From positions 1 to 30,039 of IMG/VR virus record IMGVR_UViG_3300028569_000124: a DNA stretch of 30,039 nucleotides; one strand, given 5' to 3'. The position numbers were made by a program, and so were the translations under genes. This DNA comes from a virus. Positions 1-5,321 of this stretch are shown here, in pieces. Under the pieces are notes generated by a model that was given only the letters and a program-made list of their open reading frames with translations, did not search any database and had not been told where the DNA came from. Within the stretch, counting starts at the first letter, position 1, and every line of letters begins with the position of its first letter.

Positions 1-315
1 AACCATACCAAGGTTAATGATTGTCTTGGTTAGGTCTTTGATAACAGCGTCTTGCTTAGCTGATGCAATACCAAAGTAACCCAACTTTGCAGTTAGGTTA
101 AGAATTTTATCTTCAAAACTAATGAAATTGTTGACGATACTCTTAACAGCAAAACCAGAAAGAAAAGCCCCACCTGCGGCGTTGGTACCAAGGTTACTCA
201 ATCCTTTAGAGATTTGAGTGATTCTATTAGTAATGCCCCTAAAACTAGCTGATGCTTTATCAACAACATCGACTAGAATTACTGCTTTACCTGCTTGAAT
301 ACTACTTCTTGTCAT
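1..315 (-). CDS. Tail tape measure protein, N-terminus (partial)
   Basis: The frame is open from the ATG at 315 to the window edge, giving 105 residues; the rest lies outside. The protein begins MTRSSIQAGKAVILV and contains FEDKILNLTAKLG at about residues 69-81, the pattern seen near the N-terminus of TP901-type tape measure proteins, where a helix is followed by a hydrophobic, Ala/Gly-rich stretch. The family sets tail length and is threaded through the tube. It is the last gene of a head-to-tail series and follows the chaperone-like pair at 527-1158, the usual position. Its ATG overlaps the stop of the preceding gene (ATGA, 312-315), so translation is probably coupled. Family identity is inferred from the N-terminus and context only. 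Confidence 0.75.
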   Translation of the reverse strand, partial: MTRSSIQAGKAVILVDVVDKASASFRGITNRITQISKGLSNLGTNAAGGAFLSGFAVKSIVNNFISFEDKILNLTAKLGYFGIASAKQDAVIKDLTKTIINLGMV

Positions 316-530
316 GACTTTTCTTCTTGTTCGTTAGTAAAATTGATTGTTCCTTTTTTCCTTACATAGTCAGCTAGTAAAGATGCTAAAGAAGTACAAA
401 CCATAAGAACAATATCTTTTGTAACAAATCCTGTGCTATACAAAAATGTACAGCACATAAAGATTGTTATAGTAATTAACAGTTGGCTAAGTAGAGACCA
501 AATTGGATGATTTGGATCATGAATACTCAT
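312..530 (-). CDS. Small two-helix membrane protein
   Basis: A 72-residue protein with two hydrophobic segments, about residues 13-33 (SLLSQLLITITIFMCCTFLY) and 38-53, followed by a charged tail ending NEQEEKS. A clear Shine-Dalgarno sequence, AAAGGAGG, lies about 12 bases before the ATG, inside the end of the previous gene, whose stop it overlaps. It lies between the tail-chaperone-like genes and the tape measure gene, a slot normally without a membrane protein. It could be a holin-like or superinfection-related membrane protein, but nothing in the sequence decides this. No family is recognised. Confidence 0.6.
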   Translation of the reverse strand: MSIHDPNHPIWSLLSQLLITITIFMCCTFLYSTGFVTKDIVLMVCTSLASLLADYVRKKGTINFTNEQEEKS

Positions 531-868
531 TTTTTATCATAACCTCCTTTTTGTATAAGACGATTTACAACACCCTCAAGCTGAGCTTTCTCATTTCCTG
601 GGGTGTCGATCTTAGGTAGCATGTCTGGGTTTTGTGCAGAACATGCCCAATTGGTTTTGTCTCTATTGGTAGCTGTGGTTTCTATGTCAAGAATTTCACC
701 AATAGTTAACTGGTCGACGTTGATTCCTCTTGAGAGGCATCTAATGACGAGTTCGTTGAGATCACGGAGTCTAGATCGAAACGTCTCAGGTCCTTCTTTA
801 GTCTTCCCCAACTTTGGACGAGAATCTCCTTTAGTTGGGGACTGGAAAAAAGAACAACCGCAGCCCAT
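527..868 (-). CDS. Tail assembly chaperone, downstream-frame part
   Basis: A 113-residue reading frame that overlaps the 3' end of the 706-1158 gene by 163 bases, in the -1 frame. The ATG at 868 gives MGCGCSFFQSPTKGD, but only a weak AGAGAAG lies before it. Siphophages commonly make two tail chaperones, a short one and a longer one made by -1 frameshifting (the lambda G and GT model), just before the tape measure gene, which fits this place. A T6 run (CTT TTT TCC in the upstream frame) near 850 could allow the slip, although it is not a canonical X XXY YYZ heptamer. The C-terminal half, NEKAQLEGVVNRLIQKGG, is helical. It may be made only as a fusion. One copy of the CCTGGGG motif lies within it at 598. 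Confidence 0.6.
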   Translation of the reverse strand: MGCGCSFFQSPTKGDSRPKLGKTKEGPETFRSRLRDLNELVIRCLSRGINVDQLTIGEILDIETTATNRDKTNWACSAQNPDMLPKIDTPGNEKAQLEGVVNRLIQKGGYDKK

Positions 869-1158
869 ACAGCTTCTCTGAATGGATCAAGTGCTGCTGC
901 TGTTTCTAGTTTCTCGTACAACTTGTCTTTGTCTCCTTGAAACTTATCTTCAATGAAGAACCAAAGAAGATTGATCGTGAACTCGTTGTCCATAATCAAC
1001 CGCATCATTGCTTTCTCTGTCTTTTGTTCATCCATAAACAGAGTGATGATGTTCCAGTCAAACTTGTCGGCTATCTTATAACCTAACATCCAATTGAGTT
1101 TAACTGTAAAGATTTGTTCACCGATCTTAAATGTCGGCCATTCAATGATTGTTGCCAT
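706..1158 (-). CDS. Tail assembly chaperone, upstream-frame part
   Basis: A 150-residue protein starting MATIIEWPTFKIG. It is alpha-rich with hydrophobic helices (TINLLWFFIEDKF at about 62-74, REAVWAAVVLFSS at about 94-106) and a Ser/Thr-rich end. Position between the tail tube gene and the tape measure gene, size, and the out-of-frame overlap with 527-868 match the first gene of a tail chaperone frameshift pair (lambda gpG type). No sequence signature proves the family, so this rests on synteny. The start at 1158 has no Shine-Dalgarno sequence; instead CCCAGAGAATC precedes the ATG, a relative of the dispersed motif. Confidence 0.6.
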   Translation of the reverse strand: MATIIEWPTFKIGEQIFTVKLNWMLGYKIADKFDWNIITLFMDEQKTEKAMMRLIMDNEFTINLLWFFIEDKFQGDKDKLYEKLETAAALDPFREAVWAAVVLFSSPQLKEILVQSWGRLKKDLRRFDLDSVISTNSSLDASQEESTSTS

Positions 1159-1195
1159 GATTCTCTGGGTGTTGGAATATTAGAATACTTAGACT

Positions 1196-1210
1196 GTGTT
1201 ACTGTAACAC
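1196..1210. promoter_or_regulatory. Perfect 7-1-7 palindrome, operator-like
   Basis: GTGTTAC-T-GTAACAC is a perfect inverted repeat about 38 bases before the chaperone gene start at 1158. A one-base centre is too tight for an RNA hairpin with the full stem, so a protein-binding site is as likely as an RNA structure. No convincing -35/-10 pair was found beside it. Confidence 0.35.
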
Positions 1211-1257
1211 GATCTTTCTTAAAACTATCTTTATGTATTGCTGGAATTGTAAGAGTA

Positions 1258-1319
1258 GACAAAAAGAAACCTACACCTACTAAAACAGCCCAGCTCTGTC
1301 TATTCGGTGTAGGTTTCTT
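1258..1319 (-). terminator. Intrinsic terminator after tail tube gene
   Basis: A perfect 14-bp stem, AAGAAACCTACACC (1264-1277) with GGTGTAGGTTTCTT (1306-1319), has a 28-base loop holding an inner ACAG/CTGT stem. On the minus strand the stem runs into TTTCTTTTTG. It lies after the tail tube gene (stop at 1399) and before the chaperone gene (start 1158), where it would let the abundant tube transcript end while some reads through. A frame of 82 codons crosses this stem (1083-1331), but I read it as a by-product. Confidence 0.75.
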
Positions 1320-1398
1320 AGATTGAAACACCAGCTAGTGGTGTGGTATTGTAAAGATAAATTTGTGTTTAGCTAGTAGGTGGGTCTACAGGCTTGCA

Positions 1399-2448
1399 CT
1401 AGTTTGCTGGATCAACAGGCTTTACAACCGGTGACTTAACAACTACCGGAGCAGATGCTACAGCAGCAGGAGCTACAGGTGTGGTTCGTGTGATGAACGA
1501 TGGATGGTCTTTGAACTCAGAAGTTGTGTTCTTCATGAATCGTGGAGTCATGTATTTATGGTCCTTTGTCAAAGGATCATTACCAATGATTTCACGGAAC
1601 GCAGCCAACAAAGAACGAACATCAAAACCACCAAAACCTTTTGGTTCGATAGCTAGTCGTCGAGCAGCAGGACTTGGATTCTCTGGTAGAGGAACTACAA
1701 CTTCAACCAAGTTGGACAACATAGCATCGACTTCGTCAACACTAAGTAGTTGAATAACAGGTCCGATGTCTGTGTACATGTACAAGTCATCTTCTCCTGG
1801 GGAAGGTTCTGTGTTGTATGCTCCACGCATCGCTGCACTAGCTACAATACGTTCAGCTAGAGTTGGTTCAGCAGATAAGCCTTGACCAATTCGAGCACCT
1901 AGACTGAGTGTCCATACACCTGGGTCGTAAGTAGCTGCTGTATTGGCAACGGCTACTTGTATAGGCTGAATACGACAACCAGCACGAACACAAGCAGCAG
2001 GACGTAGTTTGAACTGAGAACCAAGAGCACCACCTTGTGGACCTGCTTTGGTACGATCAAAGTTACGCATCTTACCTTTAACACCAACTGCACCAACAGT
2101 CGAGATTCGTTGAGTCAATGCAAGAATGTTACGGGCATAAGATTCGTAACGCATCGACTCAAGGTAACGCCAACCATCGTATTGTGTATCGAGGATCAAT
2201 TCACCAGAAACTTCTAGTTCTGGCATCGATTCCATATATTGTTTGTACTTGATGTCAGGATCACGAGAAGTGCGTTCGTTCTCAGATTCTGTTTCATTAA
2301 TGTTCATGTCACCTGTTATGGCTTTGTTGAACACCCAAGTTGGGGTAGTACACTGACTACCGCCTGCGTAAGATGGATCATCTGCTGTATCATAGTACAG
2401 AGACATCTCATTTCCGTTAGCTTCGCATTGTACAAGTTCTGTACCCAT
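1399..2448 (-). CDS. Putative major tail tube protein
   Basis: A 349-residue protein beginning MGTELVQCEANGNEMSLYY. Residues about 37-95 have the tail-tube pattern: a WVFNKAITGDMNI strand, then an N/E/S-rich turn (NETESENERTSRD), KYKQYMESM and LEVSGELILDT. The region after about residue 190 (GARIGQGLSAEPTLAERIVASAAMRG) and an Ala/Pro/Val-rich tail have no assignment and make it longer than a simple tube protein. It follows the head-tail joining genes and precedes the chaperone pair, which fits. Shine-Dalgarno AAGGAA lies 7 bases before the ATG. A terminator follows at 1258-1319, consistent with high expression. It holds one CTGGGG motif at 1797. Confidence 0.6.
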   Translation of the reverse strand: MGTELVQCEANGNEMSLYYDTADDPSYAGGSQCTTPTWVFNKAITGDMNINETESENERTSRDPDIKYKQYMESMPELEVSGELILDTQYDGWRYLESMRYESYARNILALTQRISTVGAVGVKGKMRNFDRTKAGPQGGALGSQFKLRPAACVRAGCRIQPIQVAVANTAATYDPGVWTLSLGARIGQGLSAEPTLAERIVASAAMRGAYNTEPSPGEDDLYMYTDIGPVIQLLSVDEVDAMLSNLVEVVVPLPENPSPAARRLAIEPKGFGGFDVRSLLAAFREIIGNDPLTKDHKYMTPRFMKNTTSEFKDHPSFITRTTPVAPAAVASAPVVVKSPVVKPVDPAN

Positions 2449-2469
2449 AGTTAATTCCTTACTAAATTG

Positions 2470-2502
2470 TTAAAAACAAACAAACGGAAATAGATCATTT
2501 CC
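2470..2502 (-). terminator. Weak terminator-like hairpin
   Basis: GGAAAT-AGATC-ATTTCC (2486-2502) is a perfect 6-bp stem. On the minus strand it is followed by GTTTGTTTGTTTTTA. It lies in the 135-base gap between the tail-completion-like gene (ends 2584) and the tube gene (starts 2448). The short A/T-rich stem makes it a weak terminator, perhaps leaky. Confidence 0.4.
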
Positions 2503-2583
2503 AGTGATACAACCTATCGCTCTGGTACGATTGTTGTTTGACGAACGTGGACGATTGTAACTATAGCAAATCTTCGATTTGTT

Positions 2584-3015
2584 TTAGTTAAATAGTCGAG
2601 CCATTGTAGCTGAGAATCGTCTGTTGATTCTGTTGCCAGCTTGAAGTTGTTTCAGAGTTCTGTGCATGTACGATCGTTCAGGGTATCTCCAAATACCTGT
2701 TAGACCGTAGAATGTACCACCGAACTCGTGAATGTGTGGAACAGGTTTATCGAAAAAGTTACTTGTAGGAAATTTAACTGGACCTATGATTGCTCCATTC
2801 CTATAAATAGCTGCTTCAATAATGCGTAATCCTCCTCTCGTTTTTGCAAACGGAGGATTCCCTGGGGAGGAAGTTCTTTGGGATACTCTTAGTGTTCTTT
2901 TACATGCACCGGCAATGAATAGTGCTGTACTTTGTAAACCAGCTTTCTTTGCTTTGTCTTTTGTGTAGTCAAACTTCTGTAAGTAGAAGTATCCTTTGAA
3001 TAGAAACTTGAACAC
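2584..3015 (-). CDS. HK97 gp10-like head-tail/tail completion protein
   Basis: A 143-residue basic protein. The pattern SSPGNPPFAKTRGGLRIIEA (about 49-68), then PHIHEFGGTFYG (about 93-104) and YPERSYMHRTLKQL (about 111-124), matches the general layout of HK97 gp10-like and phage virion morphogenesis proteins, which have a GxPP...TG.L start, a central H-E-x-G-G and a terminal P.R.FM helix. These proteins join the neck to the tail. Its place just before the tail tube gene agrees. It follows 3017-3508 with one base between. One CCTGGGG motif at 2862 encodes the SPG turn. Confidence 0.6.
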   Translation of the reverse strand: MFKFLFKGYFYLQKFDYTKDKAKKAGLQSTALFIAGACKRTLRVSQRTSSPGNPPFAKTRGGLRIIEAAIYRNGAIIGPVKFPTSNFFDKPVPHIHEFGGTFYGLTGIWRYPERSYMHRTLKQLQAGNRINRRFSATMARLFN

Positions 3016-3016
3016 A

Positions 3017-3508
3017 CTAGCACCTGATTGTGTCGTATTGGTAATCTGTTACACACATGAACACTCGTTCATTTAGTTTCAGATCAAGTGGTTCTTCTGC
3101 TTCTGCGTTGGTGAGTCTATAACCAAAGTTTGTTGTGATTATATGACGTTCAAGTTCTTCTCTTAGATTAAGAATCTTTTTTATCTCAGCCCAGGAAGAA
3201 ACATCCCCCTCAGCAATCTCTGTGAATGGTGTCACAATGATTGATGAAATGACTAAAGACTTAGAGAAGTGTCTGATTGGTTGACCACCACGATTGCCTG
3301 TTATTACACTTAAGTCATACTTAGGAACAATAGGCATGATGAAGATTTTTCGTGTCTTGCACTTTATAACTTCATCTGGATCGAGTGTGTTAACTATTGG
3401 AAAGTCAACTGTATCACCAATCACTGTGTTGGGCTTAATTAGCCCCCATTTTTCTGAGGGAAGACCAACTAAGTAGTTCTTGATAGTTTCAGCTAAGTCA
3501 GCTAACAT
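3017..3508 (-). CDS. Putative tail terminator or neck protein
   Basis: A 163-residue protein beginning MLADLAETIKNYLVGLPSEK, with a first helix, then strands (KIFIMPIVPKYDLS, SLVISSIIVTPF) and a long helix LNLREELERHI. An N-terminal helix, central beta strands and a following helix are compatible with tail terminator proteins, and the head-to-tail gene order supports a neck role. There is no decisive motif. The start overlaps the 32-residue membrane peptide frame (3498-3596). No strong Shine-Dalgarno sequence is seen (AATAGG only), so coupling is likely. Confidence 0.45.
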   Translation of the reverse strand: MLADLAETIKNYLVGLPSEKWGLIKPNTVIGDTVDFPIVNTLDPDEVIKCKTRKIFIMPIVPKYDLSVITGNRGGQPIRHFSKSLVISSIIVTPFTEIAEGDVSSWAEIKKILNLREELERHIITTNFGYRLTNAEAEEPLDLKLNERVFMCVTDYQYDTIRC

Positions 3509-3596
3509 AATAACCTATTCCAAAACCAATAAAGAATACGATAGTAAGTACAATGATTGTTAAGTAGTAGATTGGTTTGTCGATTTTAACTAACAT
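3498..3596 (-). CDS. 32-residue single-span membrane peptide
   Basis: The ATG at 3596 opens a 32-codon frame, MLVKIDKPIYYLTIIVLTIV and on to GFGIGYYVS, that is almost one hydrophobic helix with a positive N-terminus. It bridges the 81-base gap between two neck genes: its start overlaps the stop of the 3590-3931 gene and its stop overlaps the start of the 3017-3508 gene. Such linking is typical of coupled small phage genes. The role is unknown. It could also be chance in a T-rich gap, but the double overlap argues for a gene. Confidence 0.45.
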   Translation of the reverse strand: MLVKIDKPIYYLTIIVLTIVFFIGFGIGYYVS

Positions 3597-3931
3597 TCTA
3601 GTAACTTACAGGTGATTAGTGTTCGGTAGTTGTACTGTTCTTCTGGTGACCGGATTCCTTCGTTGTCTATTACAACTTCGAAGGTTCGTTTACCTTGAAT
3701 GATTTTTGTACCACGAATAATCTGTACTTGTTTTTCTTCTAACTGTTTGGTTGGAATTAAAACTTTGTACTTGTTTGAAGTGATTTTAACACCAGAACTA
3801 TTAAACACGGGAGCGGCAGCCACAAGTGTACCTCGAACTTTAATCTTCGAAGTACCTATGTACAAATCTTCATCAGTGTGGTTTTCCATCTTTTTGTTTA
3901 GATGTACTATTGCTGCTTCTAGTCTGTTCAT
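3590..3931 (-). CDS. Putative head-tail joining (stopper-like) protein
   Basis: A 113-residue protein that starts with a short helix (MNRLEAAIVHLNKKM) and continues as beta strands, including TSKIKVRGTLVAAAPVF, NKYKVLIPTKQL and KRTFEVVIDNEGI, and ends RTLITCKLLEC. Small beta-barrel proteins of this size close the portal in many siphophages, and it is the first gene of the neck series after the capsid genes. No motif fixes the family. The start has no Shine-Dalgarno sequence; the tRNA-like RNA at 3950-4044 ends only about 18 bases before the ATG. Confidence 0.45.
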   Translation of the reverse strand: MNRLEAAIVHLNKKMENHTDEDLYIGTSKIKVRGTLVAAAPVFNSSGVKITSNKYKVLIPTKQLEEKQVQIIRGTKIIQGKRTFEVVIDNEGIRSPEEQYNYRTLITCKLLEC

Positions 3932-3949
3932 AGTAGTTCTTGTGTAAGA

Positions 3950-4044
3950 GGTTAGTGTAGGATTTACACCTACAGGAATTCTGTGTCTAGTTAGAACACA
4001 ATTTACCTATCTATAGATTATAGACTGAACTAATGTTCCTAACC
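3950..4044 (-). ncRNA. tRNA-like RNA with extra D-side hairpin
   Basis: Read on the minus strand, GGTTAG (4044-4039) pairs with CTAACC (3955-3950) as an acceptor-like stem. One base inside its 3' strand is a T-arm-like hairpin, GTAGG-TGTAAAT-CCTAC. Before it is TGTGTT-CTAACTA-GACACA, with a 7-base loop where CT precedes AAC. In place of a D arm there is a perfect 6-bp hairpin, TCTATA-ATC-TATAGA. The total of 95 bases is long for a tRNA, the T loop lacks TTC, and no CCA is encoded. I infer a tRNA relative or tRNA-shaped RNA, not a standard tRNA. Confidence 0.4.
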
Positions 4045-4203
4045 GAAAAGATTATGTCGGAATTGCACTAACAACTTCATCTATCGCGTTAACAGGTAGA
4101 CTCATCAGAGAGTATTTATTATTACGATTATGAACTAATCTTCGGTGGTTGAAGAACCTAACCGTTAAGTGCACCAAGCTTAAAGTTAGTCTCAGAAGGC
4201 AGT

Positions 4204-4281
4204 CTGCTTGAAGGGAGTTGAACCCTCATCTACTGAGATAGGATTAGCTAGTCAGTTGCTTTACCGTTAAGCTACAAGCAT
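4204..4281 (-). tRNA. tRNA-like gene, abnormal anticodon arm, isotype unassigned
   Basis: On the minus strand the 78-base segment has TGCTTG paired with CAAGCA (6 bp; the outermost pair is A-G), T at position 8, a good D arm GCTT-AACGGTA-AAGC, and a good T arm GAGGG-TTCAACT-CCCTT. The anticodon stem ACTGA/TCAGT is perfect but encloses 15 bases (CTAGCTAATCCTATC) rather than 7. An inner TAG/CTA stem leaves a six-base loop CTAATC. The variable region is AGAT. CCA is not encoded. The anticodon cannot be read safely, so no amino acid is given. It may be an unusual tRNA, a decayed tRNA, or a tRNA-like processing element. Confidence 0.55.
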
Positions 4282-4350
4282 AGTCAGATCAAGTCTAACA
4301 GGTAACATTTAGTAGTGTGCCATAGGCAGAATGAATTTATTAGTTGAGAA

Positions 4351-4857
4351 CTAATTAAAGGCAGGTACAGTACCAATCGCAACGGCTGCGGCTTCTTGGT
4401 TAACAACTCGAACATACATGTCACCAGCAGCAGCACAGATTGACTTGTTTGAACCGTCAACACGAGCAGGGATACGACCGTCAGTTGATGCACGACCAAG
4501 CAAGAAACCGTTTGTTGGAGCAATACGAACCGCACCACCAACACCGGCAACAACTGTAGTTACGTCATAAGACCACCACACTTGATCGTTGGCAAGGATG
4601 TTTGCAGCAAGAGCCGGATCAACACGGAAGTCAGCAACCCAGTCAAGGATAACTTCACCGGTTTCGTTTGGAAGAATAACAGCAGCACAAAGACCAATAC
4701 GATCACCGATCAAGACCGGTTCTCCCTGGAGGAGAGTGCTACCTGTCTTGTTGTAGTAACGTACTTGTAGCTCACCTGCGTGTCGGATTACAGCTGGTGG
4801 GCTGTAGCTTTCCAACATTTGAGGTTGTGCATTTCGAATGGGAGTTGACACTGGCAT
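4351..4857 (-). CDS. DUF2190-like capsid decoration (cement) protein
   Basis: A 168-residue protein. After a 30-residue start it shows the DUF2190 layout: GSTLLQGEPVLIGDRIGLC (about 39-57), TGEVILDWVADFRVD (about 66-80), NDQVWWSYD (about 90-98) and TNGFLLGRAS (about 114-123), all beta strands with small glycine turns. Proteins of this family often sit next to the major capsid gene and several have been shown to decorate capsids. Here it lies between the capsid/DUF6527 genes and the neck genes. Shine-Dalgarno AAGGAA precedes the ATG by about 10 bases. The coding sequence looks richer in G+C than the neck genes, as often in highly expressed virion genes. Confidence 0.7.
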   Translation of the reverse strand: MPVSTPIRNAQPQMLESYSPPAVIRHAGELQVRYYNKTGSTLLQGEPVLIGDRIGLCAAVILPNETGEVILDWVADFRVDPALAANILANDQVWWSYDVTTVVAGVGGAVRIAPTNGFLLGRASTDGRIPARVDGSNKSICAAAGDMYVRVVNQEAAAVAIGTVPAFN

Positions 4858-4886
4858 AGAACAGATTCCTTATGGAAGGTTGTGTT

Positions 4887-5321
4887 TTAGAAAGGTTTTA
4901 GCTTAACTGTTTGACCAGCTAGCTTGTGAGTACTGTCAGTAAGAAATGAAATGTTTCCATTTCTTATAAAACTATGACAAACACCATTGTGCACTAATTG
5001 GTTGTCTATATAGTTTGGTAGGTGAGTAACAAGTAGGCTAGGAGAAACCGTCGGAGAATCCATGTTACCATCGAAACTCCAACGGTCATTCCAACCATGA
5101 CAACAGTTGCATCCAGGACAGAAGATTAAATACTTTGCACTATTCTGTCCTGGATTGGCTACTGTGTGAACTACTCTCTTTACGTCTTGTAAAGATAAAT
5201 CTTTACTAGATTCCAAGCTGCTGTTATCGCAACGAATCGAAGATGAATCTCCGATACATTTTGATGAGTTATGCTCGGTATCGACCGATTGCGAGTCGTT
5301 CTCGTTCGTTGATTTCAACAT
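4887..5321 (-). CDS. DUF6527 family protein
   Basis: A 144-residue protein. I chose the ATG at 5321 because GAGG lies 10-13 bases before it; upstream the frame only shadows the capsid gene. The first 55 residues are Ser/Asp/Asn-rich (MLKSTNENDSQSVDTEHNSS). The second half has the DUF6527 signature: FCPGCNCCHGW (about 70-80), WSFDGNMDSPTVSPSL, CHSFIRNGNISFLTDSTH (about 117-134) and LAGQTVKL. The Cys and His residues suggest a metal site. No activity is established for the family to my knowledge. It overlaps the last 53 bases of the capsid gene and would be translated with it. Confidence 0.7.
   Translation of the reverse strand: MLKSTNENDSQSVDTEHNSSKCIGDSSSIRCDNSSLESSKDLSLQDVKRVVHTVANPGQNSAKYLIFCPGCNCCHGWNDRWSFDGNMDSPTVSPSLLVTHLPNYIDNQLVHNGVCHSFIRNGNISFLTDSTHKLAGQTVKLKPF

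Larger units (their letters stand above)
3932..4350. other. Structured non-coding block between capsid and neck genes
   Basis: This 419-base stretch holds no convincing protein frame. It contains two RNA cloverleaf-like folds read on the minus strand (3950-4044 and 4204-4281). The 159 bases between them show only scattered short pairings, such as GATTA/TAATC around 4126-4140. A small hairpin, ATTAGTT-CTC-AACTAAT on the minus strand (4339-4355), overlaps the stop of the upstream cement-like gene and could be a weak terminator. Confidence 0.6.

Noticed and set aside
1083-1331. 82-codon minus-strand frame with a hydrophobic start (MFQSKKPTPNRQSWAVLVGV).
   Set aside because: Its codons run through a perfect 14-bp terminator stem and into the chaperone gene; no ribosome binding site is visible. 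A short signal-anchored peptide cannot be fully excluded.
4075-4108. Hammerhead-ribozyme-like core on the minus strand: CTGATGAG, a TCTA/TAGA stem, then GAA.
   Set aside because: The fourth core A is G, and no matching stem I could be built around a cleavage site, so the catalytic fold is not supported.
4204-4281. Possible phage attachment site in the tRNA-like sequence.
   Set aside because: No integrase is seen in the window and no repeated core was noticed; nothing supports integration.
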